This document shows, one piece after another, positions 18,306 through 26,707 of a stretch of DNA of 64,000 nucleotides (position 1 is its first letter; each line of letters begins with the position of its first letter). The notes beneath the pieces were generated by a model, which saw only the letters and a list, made by a program, of their open reading frames with translations, made no database searches and was not told the origin of the DNA. The stretch is taken from the NCBI RefSeq assembly GCF_030689025.1, contig NZ_JAUYWA010000003.1:124001-188000 (forward strand), written 5' to 3'. Both the position numbers and the translations under genes were made by a program. The stretch is from Oceanobacter sp. 1_MG-2023 (GTDB taxonomy: Bacteria; Pseudomonadota; Gammaproteobacteria; Pseudomonadales; Oceanobacteraceae).

Positions 18306-18921
18306 GGAAGTCTCCACTCTCAAAATTTTAGGGTTGTGCAATATTACACGTGTTATGCAATGACTATTATGAGGGGTTTTGCCATGGGAAACATCCCAAA
18401 ACATCCCAACACTTCGTTGTCGAAGCACTTGGTGGGTTCGGGAAATCGAAGAGGGGGTCTTCCCGGACTCAAGCCACTGGCTTCTGTGCATCTATCACTG
18501 GATACGCATACATAGAATATCAAGCTAATATCGTGCCAAGTATGTTTTGGCTGAAATAAACAGATTTATGTGACCTGGTTCACTAAACCATCGGTGGGTG
18601 TTGGTTGAATCGCCTGCCTTGCAGAAAAGCGGGGTATCCAGTTGAGTACAATATGACAAATATTGTCACTCGGGTATGTGGTTGTCAGATATATCTGGCC
18701 ATATTGGCGGTAGTGACTTTTGTGGTCTTGATGTGTGGGCCTGATGGATACCGTCAAAGGATACGGACAGGGCCGGTTTGGGCAGAGACAGAGCAGGTCA
18801 CCGGGGAGAAAAGGGTGCAGATAGCAGGCACGGATGGATATGGCTGGGGTTTTGGGGGGGTTGGAGAGTGAGGGATGTGGGGTACGGGCAGCACCGGCCC
18901 CCACGGCTCAGACAAAAGGCA
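18306..18921. other. 616-bp non-coding region upstream of pilA
   Basis: No convincing gene was found here. It holds the pilA leader and a tandem pair of AACATCCCAA (18390-18399 and 18400-18409; TTGGGATGTT on the pilA strand) about 85 bp upstream of the pilA start, as well as the palindrome ACACGTGT (18346-18353). I could not identify a sigma-54 (GG-N10-GC) promoter with confidence, though pilA genes usually have one. Short open frames on both strands in 18566-18904 lack ribosome-binding sites and recognisable domains. Confidence 0.55.
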
Positions 18922-20199
18922 TTACTCGGACACTTCATCCGTCAGGAAAGTGATTGAGGCAGGTACCAGATCGAGGTTGATAAAGTCACCGTTGATGCTG
19001 TTGGTGTCGGTATCCAGCACCAGCAGGCCAGGCTGGGTAGCGTTGGTGATGCCGACCCACAGGCGCTGGTTTTCATCCAGGGTGATATCGCCGAGGGTAT
19101 AGCTGTCTTCCGGGTCGCTGACGTTGCTGGCCATCAGGCTGTTGATATCAATGGCAACCGGGTCGCTGCTGCTGTTGGGGCTGATTTCATACAGGTAGCT
19201 GGCAACAGTGCTCCATCCGGCTTCAACATTGATATTGACGTAGGCCTTGTCTTCGCTGACAACGGTGATGTCTTTGACATGGTAGTACTGTGCCGGTGAG
19301 ACGCTGGTGTCGTTTAACTCGGCGAAGGTGGTGCCATCGATGATATTGCTGATCGCATAGGTGGTGGTATCGATGACATCGACGCCGCCGCTATTGTCGT
19401 CGTAGTCACCACGGGCAGCGATATACAGCTGGCCATTAAGCAGTTCCATGCTGGTGGGGTTGGTCACGGTCAGAGGAATGCCTTTCAGGCCATCGGTGCT
19501 GGTGTCGGTATCAATTTCAATAAGGGTGTCGAGGTCGTACACCACGACGTAGGCGGTGTTGTTGCCGTCATAGCCGTAACGCTGGGTCAGAACAAACAGT
19601 TGGTTGTTGTCGATGGCGGCATCGACCATCCCCGGTGTGGTGCTGTAACCGCTGACGCTGTAATCGGACAAGTCGATGGTGTCGACCTTGAAGTCGTCTT
19701 CGCTGCTGGCGGTGGTGTCGACTTTCCAGGCAGTTTCCGCGCCGTAGCGCATCAGCCAGCCGTATTGGTCGTCCTGATGTACCAGGGTATAGACGTTGGC
19801 GCTGCTGTCGCCATCATCGTTGGTGGTGTAGGTCCATTCCGGGCTGCTGAGGCTGGCGGTGGCGTCGTAGCGGCTGATGGTATCGACGTAATATTGGCCA
19901 ATCCGGTATAGCCAGTTGGCTTCGCTGGTGATGGTGTAGTTGGTGTTGGTGTCGCTGAATAATTGTTGCTGGACGCTGCGGTCGCCGGTGATATTGCCGA
20001 TGGCAACATGGCCACTGCTGTAGTCGGCAGCGGTGGTTTGTACCGCATAGGCTCCTTCTGCAATGGGTTGGGCGTCGTCGTCGTCACCGGCACAGCCACT
20101 CAGCATCAGGGTCGCAGAGAGAAGCAGTCCGGCGGTGCTGAACGGGGACAAACAGGTGCGGGATAATGTTGTTGGGTGATCAGGCAGACGGTTAGGCAT
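18922..20199 (-). CDS. Surface-type lipoprotein, beta-propeller-like, linked to the B12 receptor
   Basis: A 425-residue lipoprotein. The signal peptide ends in the lipobox LMLSGC, and the residue after Cys is Ala, which fits outer-membrane sorting. The mature chain is rich in Asp, Thr and Tyr with recurring strand-turn segments such as NWLYRIGQYYVDTISRYD, YGWLMRYG, LFVLTQRYGYDG, LYIAARGDYDD and LWVGITNATQPGLLVLD. This is the look of a YncE/DUF4374-type propeller. It lies 57 bp downstream of the BtuB-like receptor under the same cobalamin riboswitch. By position and composition it may be a cobalamin-binding partner analogous to BtuG of Bacteroides, but that is inference and homology is untested. 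Confidence 0.75.
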   Translation of the reverse strand: MPNRLPDHPTTLSRTCLSPFSTAGLLLSATLMLSGCAGDDDDAQPIAEGAYAVQTTAADYSSGHVAIGNITGDRSVQQQLFSDTNTNYTITSEANWLYRIGQYYVDTISRYDATASLSSPEWTYTTNDDGDSSANVYTLVHQDDQYGWLMRYGAETAWKVDTTASSEDDFKVDTIDLSDYSVSGYSTTPGMVDAAIDNNQLFVLTQRYGYDGNNTAYVVVYDLDTLIEIDTDTSTDGLKGIPLTVTNPTSMELLNGQLYIAARGDYDDNSGGVDVIDTTTYAISNIIDGTTFAELNDTSVSPAQYYHVKDITVVSEDKAYVNINVEAGWSTVASYLYEISPNSSSDPVAIDINSLMASNVSDPEDSYTLGDITLDENQRLWVGITNATQPGLLVLDTDTNSINGDFINLDLVPASITFLTDEVSE

Positions 20200-20256
20200 A
20201 ACAAAATTCCTTGGGTGTCGTTTGGCAAACTTGTTGGTTGCTGGTGATATGAATAT

Positions 20257-22443
20257 TCAAAGCGAGTAGCTCAGGTACAGTGTCCATTCCCGGCCACGAG
20301 CCGGGCGCCCACTGAAGTCGTTAAAACTGTGATTAAACAGGTTGTTAATCCGCAAACCGGCGTGGGTCGGCAATAGTGACGGTCTGGATGGCACTGGCCA
20401 TTGGTAGCGGTAATGGATGTTCCAGAGGCGACGTTGATCCCCGGGTACGCTGTTGTAGCGGTCGAGGTAGAGGTCGTCAGCCAGCTCGGCATGGAGATCG
20501 ATACTGTGGTGCCGGGTGGTCATGGAGGATTGCCAGAGTAATCCGGCAATCAGCCGCAGGTGATAGATGCCGGGCAAGTATTTGTTATCAAAGCCAACGA
20601 TATCGCTGCTGCTCTGGCTTTGGTAATGGCTGCCTGCCAGCTGCAATTGCCACATCCCCAGGCTCTCTGCTGCGGGTGCTGCGGTCACAGGGCGGTTGAG
20701 CTGACTGTGCAGCTGCCATTCCAGCCCGGCCATAGTGGCATCACTGGTATTTTCATAGCGACCAGCCCCGGTTGAGGGGTCATACACGGCGACGATGGCG
20801 TTTTCCAGTTGGCGGTGGAACAGGTTGAGGCTGAGCTGCTGGGGACGTTGTTGCCAGTCTCCGCTCCAGCTGATGTTTAACGACAGTGTTTGGCTTTGCT
20901 CTGGTTGAAGGTCGTCGTTGCCCCGGGTCAGGCCGCGGTTGCCGAAGCGTTCATACAAACTGGGTATTCTGAGTGCCTGTTTCCAGCTTAGTTGCAGCTG
21001 GCCGTTGCCGGTATCGCTGAGCCAGTATTGTTTCAGGCTGACCAACCCGGAGGTCCAGGACTGCTGCTGATGGGTGTTGTCGCTGTCGCTGCTATCGGTA
21101 GCGCTGGTTTGCAACAGGCTGTTTTGCTGGTGGTGGCTGCTACTGAGACTGAACTGGCGTGTACTGTCGCTGTTTTGCCATTGTGCCCGACCACTCAGTT
21201 GTACTTGCCGCAGCCAGGAATATTGGTCGCAGCGGCTGCTGAGGGAGTCACAATCACCGCTGTCGCTGTCAATCAGGTAGCGGCTGCGATAGCTCTGCTG
21301 GCTTATCTTGATACTGCTGCCCAAATCCCAGGCGTGCCATTGTACCTGGCTGCCAAGTTTGGCCTCGCTGTGTTGGTAGCGATAACGGTTGTTGCTGTCG
21401 ACATAACCGAATACTGCGGTTGGATCGTAAAATGCCTGACGGTTCAGCGAGTGCCAGAGTTGCCAGTGCTGACGAAAATCTTGTCCCCAGTTGCCCGACA
21501 GTTGTACGCCCAGTTGCTTGCTGTCCAGTCGGGAGCGGTTACTCGAGGAGTTGCGATAATACTGTGGCAGTTGTTTGGATTCATCTTGCCAGTACAGGCT
21601 GGCAAACAGGCCGGGTTGCTGATGTTTCAGTGTCAGGCGGTCGCGACGATAGGCGGCATTGTTGAGTGCTTGTTGTTGTCCGGCTGGTTGGCTGGTGTCT
21701 TCCGGGCTGCTCACCGGGTAGCGGTAATTGTTGTCGCTTTGTTGGTGGTCGATCAATAAATCTGTAGTGCTGTGAGGCTGAGTCCGTAACGGTTGTTGCA
21801 GATTCAGGGTCGCCGTACCGTAGCTGCCAGCCGCGGCGGATAGTTGGGTAGGCCTGCTGCTGGTATTGGATGGGCTGCGACGGGTCACGATGTTGATGGT
21901 ACCGCCGATCGCTTCATCACTGATCAGGCCATTGTCGTCGACATCGCTGCCGCTGGTCAGGACATCGACTCGCTCAATGGAAGCCAGCGGGATGGCATTA
22001 AGATCGTACTGGCCGTATTGACCTGTGGTTACGTCAACGCCATCGATCAGTAGGCGGGTTTGTTTGGCATCAGCCCCTTGCATGGAAATCAGTACCGGGT
22101 CGCCCAGCCCTCCCAGGGATTGCACCTGCAGGCCGTTGATACGGCTTAGAAATTCCCCCAGGTTCTGATAACCAGCCGCCAGGGCTTGCTGATCGTAGAG
22201 TCGGTAGCTGGTGTCTGTGGCGGGTTCTTGATGGCCATAGACAACCAGCTCATCATCGGCGACCGGCGTATCGTTTGTATCATCGTTGTGTGTCGGGGTT
22301 ACCGAATCGGCAAAACTGGCAGGGGCAGACAATAACAGGCTCAACATCAGGCTCGACAGCAATGATGGTGTCCTTGCCTGTTGGAGGTGGCAAGACAACG
22401 GCTTGCGAAAGGCATAACACCAGAAGGGCAAACGTAATGTCAT
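20257..22443 (-). CDS. btuB: BtuB-like TonB-dependent cobalamin receptor
   Basis: A 728-residue outer-membrane receptor. After a signal region (LLSSLMLSLLLSAPASFA) comes a TonB-box-like DELVVYGHQ, then the plug domain with YDQQALAAGYQNLGEFLSRI, LISMQGADAKQTRLLIDGVD, IERVDVL and GGTINIVTRR, followed by a long beta-barrel ending in WTLYLSYSL. ATG 22443 is chosen because AGGA lies just upstream; the open frame continues further upstream but runs into the riboswitch. The cobalamin riboswitch directly upstream supports corrinoid as substrate. The last residue is Leu rather than the usual aromatic. Confidence 0.92.
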   Translation of the reverse strand: MTLRLPFWCYAFRKPLSCHLQQARTPSLLSSLMLSLLLSAPASFADSVTPTHNDDTNDTPVADDELVVYGHQEPATDTSYRLYDQQALAAGYQNLGEFLSRINGLQVQSLGGLGDPVLISMQGADAKQTRLLIDGVDVTTGQYGQYDLNAIPLASIERVDVLTSGSDVDDNGLISDEAIGGTINIVTRRSPSNTSSRPTQLSAAAGSYGTATLNLQQPLRTQPHSTTDLLIDHQQSDNNYRYPVSSPEDTSQPAGQQQALNNAAYRRDRLTLKHQQPGLFASLYWQDESKQLPQYYRNSSSNRSRLDSKQLGVQLSGNWGQDFRQHWQLWHSLNRQAFYDPTAVFGYVDSNNRYRYQHSEAKLGSQVQWHAWDLGSSIKISQQSYRSRYLIDSDSGDCDSLSSRCDQYSWLRQVQLSGRAQWQNSDSTRQFSLSSSHHQQNSLLQTSATDSSDSDNTHQQQSWTSGLVSLKQYWLSDTGNGQLQLSWKQALRIPSLYERFGNRGLTRGNDDLQPEQSQTLSLNISWSGDWQQRPQQLSLNLFHRQLENAIVAVYDPSTGAGRYENTSDATMAGLEWQLHSQLNRPVTAAPAAESLGMWQLQLAGSHYQSQSSSDIVGFDNKYLPGIYHLRLIAGLLWQSSMTTRHHSIDLHAELADDLYLDRYNSVPGDQRRLWNIHYRYQWPVPSRPSLLPTHAGLRINNLFNHSFNDFSGRPARGREWTLYLSYSL

Positions 22444-22501
22444 GGAAGTCCTGAGTACCGGGTCAGAATATAACGGCAAGAGCAGGGGGAGCAGACCGGG
22501 C

Positions 22502-22532
22502 AAGCAATCATTGCTTCCGCCGATGGCGGAAG
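22502..22532 (-). promoter_or_regulatory. Overlapping inverted repeats in the btuB leader (candidate expression platform)
   Basis: AAGCAAT/ATTGCTT (22502-22516) and CTTCCGCC/GGCGGAAG (22514-22532) are two inverted repeats that share three bases, so they cannot both form fully. They lie between the riboswitch aptamer and the btuB start. There is no U-tract, so control of translation is more likely than termination. Confidence 0.4.
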
Positions 22533-22599
22533 ACATCGCCGGGGCGGCGATTGGCGATTGGCACAAATCCCTCCCGCTGCCCTCCGCAACGTCGGTTGA

Positions 22600-22832
22600 T
22601 AAAAACAGGCCGGTATCCGGGCTGACGACCTGAGCAGATGCTGCTCGTTCATAACGCCTTCCCACCGGTGCCTGTTGGCTGGCTCGGCAGTGGCTGGTGT
22701 CCTGTATGGGCAGGAACCTGTTATTGAATGGGTCGATCACCGTTGCGGGGGCAGCGCCGGTTTATGTTTTTACATCACCGGTCTTCCCGTTTAACCCGAG
22801 GCTGAATGATTCAGCCCATGGGCACCTGATTC
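22600..22832 (-). ncRNA. Cobalamin riboswitch
   Basis: On the minus strand the conserved aptamer elements appear in order: GGTGCC (22821-22826), AAACGGGAAGACCGGTG, CGCTGCCCCCGCAACGGT, AGCCACTG, GGTGGGAAGGCG, and the B12 box AGCCCGGATACCGGCC near 22607-22625. This is the full btuB-type element. It lies directly downstream of a strong promoter and about 160 bp upstream of the receptor ATG, so adenosylcobalamin should repress the receptor and the lipoprotein together. Confidence 0.96.
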
Positions 22833-22839
22833 TGGGCGC

Positions 22840-22868
22840 AGAGTAGCGGTGGTAATAGCAGGCGTCAA
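22840..22868 (-). promoter_or_regulatory. Sigma-70 promoter for the B12 uptake unit
   Basis: On the minus strand TTGACG (22863-22868) and TACTCT (22840-22845) are separated by exactly 17 bp. The predicted start of transcription, near 22833, coincides with the 5' end of the cobalamin riboswitch. Confidence 0.75.
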
Positions 22869-22942
22869 GAATTGCAAAGTAAAATCGTCGAGTCAGGCGC
22901 CGTCTGTGGCCGTGGTTTGCCTGTAAGCAGGGAAGGGTGTCT

Positions 22943-23878
22943 CTAGGTGGGGAGACCGCTGCGGATATTAAGCTGATCCATTAATGCCCGGGTTAAGGGC
23001 AAATCGATTTTTGCCGCGCTGGCCTGGGTCAAGAGATAGCCACAAATATGATCCAGCTCGGTTGGCCGGTTGGCCAGTACGTCTTGCAGGCTGGATGAGC
23101 GGTTATCCGCCGTCGACAGGGCAATCTGTGTTACCCGCTCTGGCAGTTGATCTGGTAATGGCCAGCCTTGATGTTGATACAGCTGTTCTATTTCGATGGC
23201 CAACGAGTGTAACGGCGCACGGTATTCAGGGTTGCTGATTAATGCGCCATTGAGGCAGCGGTAGCAGGCGGTCAGGGGATTGATCACTGCGTTAATTGCC
23301 AGCTTTTGTCGTTGCCGTGTAAGAATATCCGAGACAACCTGGGTATGAGGCAAGTGGCTGGTGATCTGTCGCGGTAATCCATTTGCCTGTGCCGAAGGCA
23401 GACCAATCCAGACATCACCCAGTCCGGCATATATGACGCTGTTGTTTTCCAGGCGGTAAGCGCCGTCGGTGGAGATGCCGTGCCAGAGCTCGCAGCTCTG
23501 CCCTTGTTCTTTGAGCCAGTGAGCGACTTGTTCATGCTGGCCCATACCGTTTTGTAGCAGCAAAATGCGGTCAACCTGATGCAGTTTGCTGGCATAAGGT
23601 AACAGGGCATCCAGGGTGTCACCGGCTTTGGTGGTGATCATCAGCCAGTCCAGCCGCTGATGGTTCCATGGTGGCAGTGACAGGGTCAGGGTCTCTGGCC
23701 ATTCAGGATGACTCGCACGAATATCTGGCCCGTATTGCAGGGTACGTTCCAACGGCGGGGTGGCCATTGTCGGGGATTGTGGTGAGCGGCCAAGCACATA
23801 AAGACGGTGCTGACGCCAGTAGCTGGCCATGACGGTGCCAATGGCACCCAGGCCAAGCAGGCCGATGGATAATGTCAT
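22943..23878 (-). CDS. panE: 2-dehydropantoate 2-reductase (ketopantoate reductase)
   Basis: A 311-residue NADPH-dependent enzyme of pantothenate synthesis. The N-terminus MTLSIGLLGLGAIGTVMASY holds the GxGxxG Rossmann loop. ILLLQNGMGQHEQV and the C-terminal KLAINAVINPLTACYRCLNG match the ApbA N- and C-domains, including the catalytic Lys. The start at 23878 puts the Rossmann loop at the N-terminus; the open frame further upstream would overlap the divergent yajQ start region and is rejected. Sequence identity to E. coli PanE looks low, so other members of the family are possible. Confidence 0.87.
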   Translation of the reverse strand: MTLSIGLLGLGAIGTVMASYWRQHRLYVLGRSPQSPTMATPPLERTLQYGPDIRASHPEWPETLTLSLPPWNHQRLDWLMITTKAGDTLDALLPYASKLHQVDRILLLQNGMGQHEQVAHWLKEQGQSCELWHGISTDGAYRLENNSVIYAGLGDVWIGLPSAQANGLPRQITSHLPHTQVVSDILTRQRQKLAINAVINPLTACYRCLNGALISNPEYRAPLHSLAIEIEQLYQHQGWPLPDQLPERVTQIALSTADNRSSSLQDVLANRPTELDHICGYLLTQASAAKIDLPLTRALMDQLNIRSGLPT

Positions 23879-24025
23879 GGCAGGATTATAAGTCGCTTGA
23901 TGAGCTGGAGCCAGAGCGGGCGGATGACTTTTGCTTTTCAGTGCTGACAGAGGTATACAGTCCGGCTTATTGCCATGCTTATGACTGTATATATTTATTG
24001 ACAGGTTATTGACAGGAGAAGCCCA

Positions 24026-24511
24026 ATGCCATCGTTTGATGTCGTTTCCGAAGTGGATAAACACGAAGCCCAGAATGCCGTTGATCAGGCCAATCGGGAA
24101 TTGTCCACTCGGTTTGATTTTAAAGGGGTTAATGCCAGCTTTGAGTTAAAAGATTTTGCTGTCACCTTGACGGCTAATGAGGAATTCCAGATCGAGCAGA
24201 TGAAACCCATGCTGGAAAGCTCTTTGATCAAGCGCAAGATCAAGGTCAGTTGTCTGGAATATGGCGATCTGGCCGGTGCAGGCAAGCAGGTCAAAATGAT
24301 CGCAACCTTGCGTCAGGGTATCGACAAGGACCTGGCTCGTAAAATGGTCAAGATTGTCAAAGACAGCAAATTAAAAGTGCAGGCATCGATTCAGGGAGAG
24401 ATGGTGCGGGTACAAGGTAAGGCGCGAGATGATTTGCAAGCGGTGATGGCGCTGTTTCGTAATGACGATTCCATCGAGATGCCGCTGGCGTTCAAGAATT
24501 TCAAAGACTGA
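24026..24511 (+). CDS. yajQ: YajQ family nucleotide-binding protein
   Basis: A 161-residue protein of the YajQ (DUF520) family, small two-domain nucleotide-binding proteins, some of which bind cyclic di-GMP. The conserved N-terminus MPSFDVVSEVDKHEAQNAVD, the STRFDFKG motif, and the C-terminal VQGKARDDLQAVMA and PLAFKNF are all present. AGGAG lies 9-13 bases upstream of the ATG. Its TGA overlaps the ATG of the permease gene by one base, suggesting translational coupling. Confidence 0.96.
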   Translation: MPSFDVVSEVDKHEAQNAVDQANRELSTRFDFKGVNASFELKDFAVTLTANEEFQIEQMKPMLESSLIKRKIKVSCLEYGDLAGAGKQVKMIATLRQGIDKDLARKMVKIVKDSKLKVQASIQGEMVRVQGKARDDLQAVMALFRNDDSIEMPLAFKNFKD

Positions 24512-25944
24512 TGTCTGACCGTAAGGTAACGGATCACTCTTCTGTTCAATCCAGCCTGGATTCTGCCACGACTTCGACGTCTTTTTTCGGCTGGTGGCGT
24601 GATGCCCGGAAAATTTACACCCGTAAGCCGGTACTGGCGATTGCCTTGTTGGGTTTTGGTGCCGGGCTGCCATTTTTGTTGGTGTTTTCGACCCTGACAG
24701 CCTGGTTGCGGGATGCGGAAGTGGAGCGCACGACCATCGGCTTTTTTGCCTGGATCGGTATGACCTACTCGATCAAGGTATTCTGGGCACCGGTCGTGGA
24801 TCGCGTCAGTATCCCCTTGCTGAGCCGTTGGCTTGGGCAGCGACGCAGCTGGATTCTGGTTGGGCAGGCAGGGATTGCCAGCGGTTTGTTGTGGATGAGC
24901 CTGCTCGACCCGCATACGGATTTATGGTGGATTGCGGCCTCTGCTCTCCTGGTGGCGTTTGCCTCTTCGACCCAGGATGTGGCGCTGGATGCGTACCGGA
25001 TTGAAGCGGTTGACGATGAGTATCAGGGTGCCATGTCGGCCAGTTATATTTTTGGCTATCGGGTGGCCTTGCTGTTTTCCGGAGCCGGAGCCTTGTATTT
25101 GGCGGACTGGTACAGCTGGAGCTGGTCTTATATCGGTATGGCAGCGTTGATGCTGGTGGGGATTGCCGCCACGTTCTGGTGCGACGAACCCAACCACCTG
25201 GATGCAGAGCAACGTGGCCGTATGGACGCTGAGTTGATCGATCGTTTGATCGGGCGTCCTATGCATCTGATGCAACGTCCGGCCTGGCAGCGCTGGCTGC
25301 TGGGGGCGGTGATTTGCCCGTTGCTGGAGTTCTTCCAGCGTAATGGCTGGTTTGCGTTGCTGATTCTGTCGTTTATCGCCGTTTTTCGTTTGAGTGATAT
25401 CACCATGGGGGTGATGGCCAATCCGTTTTATCTGGATATGGGGTACAGCAAATCAGACATTGCCCGCATCGCCAAAATTTTTGGTTTTGTGATGACGGTG
25501 GTCGGGTCGGGTGTCTGTGGTGTTATGGTTGTCAAATGGGGCATGTACCGGCCCTTGCTGCTAGGTGCAATCCTGGTAGCGAGTACTAACCTGTTGTTTG
25601 CTGTGATGGCCATGACCTGGGATGGCAGTCGCCCGCCACTCAGTTGGCTGGCAGTAGTCATCAGTGCTGATAATCTCAGCGGAGGGATTGCCAGCACCGC
25701 CTTCGTGGCTTACCTCTCCAGCCTGGCAAACAAGAGTTATACCGCAACGCAATATGCCTTGTTCAGTTCGCTGATGACCTTGCCGGGCAAGTTTATCAGT
25801 GGCTTTTCGGGCTGGGTTGTTGATGGCTGGGGTTACAGTGACTTTTTTATTATCGCCGCTGCATTGGGGATTCCTGCGGTTTTGCTGGTGCTGGTATTGA
25901 TGAAACAGCAGCCGGAAGCGCGTAACAAATCACTTCCAGGCTGA
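24511..25944 (+). CDS. ampG: AmpG-like major facilitator permease
   Basis: A 477-residue transporter with about 12-14 membrane helices. The motif GFGAGLPFLLVFSTLTAWLR and the loop SSTQDVALDAYRIE are characteristic of AmpG, the inner-membrane permease that imports anhydromuropeptides for cell-wall recycling and beta-lactamase induction. A cytoplasmic N-terminal extension of about 40 residues rich in Ser/Thr precedes the first helix. It starts at the yajQ stop. An 8-bp tandem repeat follows its 3' end. Confidence 0.9.
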   Translation: MSDRKVTDHSSVQSSLDSATTSTSFFGWWRDARKIYTRKPVLAIALLGFGAGLPFLLVFSTLTAWLRDAEVERTTIGFFAWIGMTYSIKVFWAPVVDRVSIPLLSRWLGQRRSWILVGQAGIASGLLWMSLLDPHTDLWWIAASALLVAFASSTQDVALDAYRIEAVDDEYQGAMSASYIFGYRVALLFSGAGALYLADWYSWSWSYIGMAALMLVGIAATFWCDEPNHLDAEQRGRMDAELIDRLIGRPMHLMQRPAWQRWLLGAVICPLLEFFQRNGWFALLILSFIAVFRLSDITMGVMANPFYLDMGYSKSDIARIAKIFGFVMTVVGSGVCGVMVVKWGMYRPLLLGAILVASTNLLFAVMAMTWDGSRPPLSWLAVVISADNLSGGIASTAFVAYLSSLANKSYTATQYALFSSLMTLPGKFISGFSGWVVDGWGYSDFFIIAAALGIPAVLLVLVLMKQQPEARNKSLPG

Positions 25945-25958
25945 GTGCTGGGTACGGT

Positions 25959-26030
25959 GTCTGTGGGTCTGTGGGTCTGTGGGTCTGTGGGTCTGTGGGT
26001 CTGTGAGTCTGTGAGTCTGTGAGTCTGTGG
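25959..26030. repeat. 8-bp tandem repeat, nine copies
   Basis: GTCTGTGG is repeated head to tail nine times. Copies 1-5 and 9 are GTCTGTGG; copies 6-8 are GTCTGTGA. It lies in the 103-bp space between the convergent ampG and phosphatase genes, so it does not disrupt either frame. Copy number may vary by slippage. Confidence 0.95.
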
Positions 26031-26047
26031 CTTCGAGCGCTTCGGAC

Positions 26048-26707
26048 TTACAGCTCCTTGATAATAAAATCCTTACCTTGATAAACCCCTGGTTCAATGT
26101 ATATCCGGTTGCCCAGGTGCAGCTCGCCATCACTGATGTTATGGCCATGAATAACCACATCAATGCCGTCAATGACGTGCTCAGAACGCTGCTGGAATTG
26201 TGTGCGTGACCAGATAGTCCGTAGTGCTTCATCGGCATCCAGCTGTTCCAGATCATCCCAGTGGGTGAAGGGATATTCAGCATGAATAATGCCGTAACGA
26301 GTGCCAGACTTTCCTGAGACCTCGATTGCCAGAGGCAGCTGTTCGATCGTCTCAAACCAGGCTGGCCAGTCATTTGGGGAGGTCTGGGCGATCCAGTCGC
26401 CACCGTGAGTCAGCCAGGTCATGCGATGTTCGCTGTGCTTGTATTTCATCGCACAGACCATCAGGTATTCATGGTTGCCCAATACAGAATAAAACCAGGG
26501 TTGATCCAGCAAAGCCAGTGCCTGAGGTGATTCCGGGCCACGATCAATCAGGTCGCCAACACAGATCACCCGATCTGAGTCCGGGTTAAACTGCAACTGA
26601 TCAAGTTGGCCCATCAGTTTTGAGACATGACCATGGATATCACCAACAACAAAATCACGTCCTTGCTGGTTGGTCTCAAGGCGCAAGAGTCTGGCTTGTA
26701 CTTTCAT
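26048..26707 (-). CDS. PPP-family metallophosphatase (PrpA/ApaH-like)
   Basis: A 219-residue phosphoesterase. All family metal-binding motifs are present: FVVGDIHGH near the N-terminus, CVGDLIDRGPES, VLGNHEYLM, then LTHGGDW and VIHGHN. Length and order fit bacterial serine/threonine protein phosphatases PrpA/PphA or a short ApaH-like enzyme; the substrate cannot be told. Its ATG overlaps the stop of the upstream O-antigen-ligase-like gene by 4 bp (ATGA), so the two are translationally coupled. Confidence 0.9.
   Translation of the reverse strand: MKVQARLLRLETNQQGRDFVVGDIHGHVSKLMGQLDQLQFNPDSDRVICVGDLIDRGPESPQALALLDQPWFYSVLGNHEYLMVCAMKYKHSEHRMTWLTHGGDWIAQTSPNDWPAWFETIEQLPLAIEVSGKSGTRYGIIHAEYPFTHWDDLEQLDADEALRTIWSRTQFQQRSEHVIDGIDVVIHGHNISDGELHLGNRIYIEPGVYQGKDFIIKEL

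Noticed and set aside
18716-18723. GGCGGTAG, the core of the ops element that recruits RfaH to polysaccharide operons
   Set aside because: It is not upstream of a polysaccharide operon and lacks the rest of the JUMPstart sequence; likely chance.
18566-18904. Possible small genes on either strand between pilA and the lipoprotein gene
   Set aside because: Proline-rich or mixed translations without ribosome-binding sites or families; better explained as non-coding.
20992-21759. A 255-codon open frame antisense to the BtuB-like receptor
   Set aside because: Hydrophobic and repetitive translation caused by the Gln/Ser-rich barrel gene on the other strand; the receptor is clearly the coding frame.
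23879-24064. Upstream extension of panE by 62 codons
   Set aside because: It overlaps the yajQ 5' end and the extra residues precede the Rossmann loop, which must be N-terminal.
25930-26403. Open frame reading through the 8-bp repeat (Asp-Pro-Gln-Thr-His repeats)
   Set aside because: The repeat keeps the frame open by chance; it overlaps the phosphatase gene in another frame.
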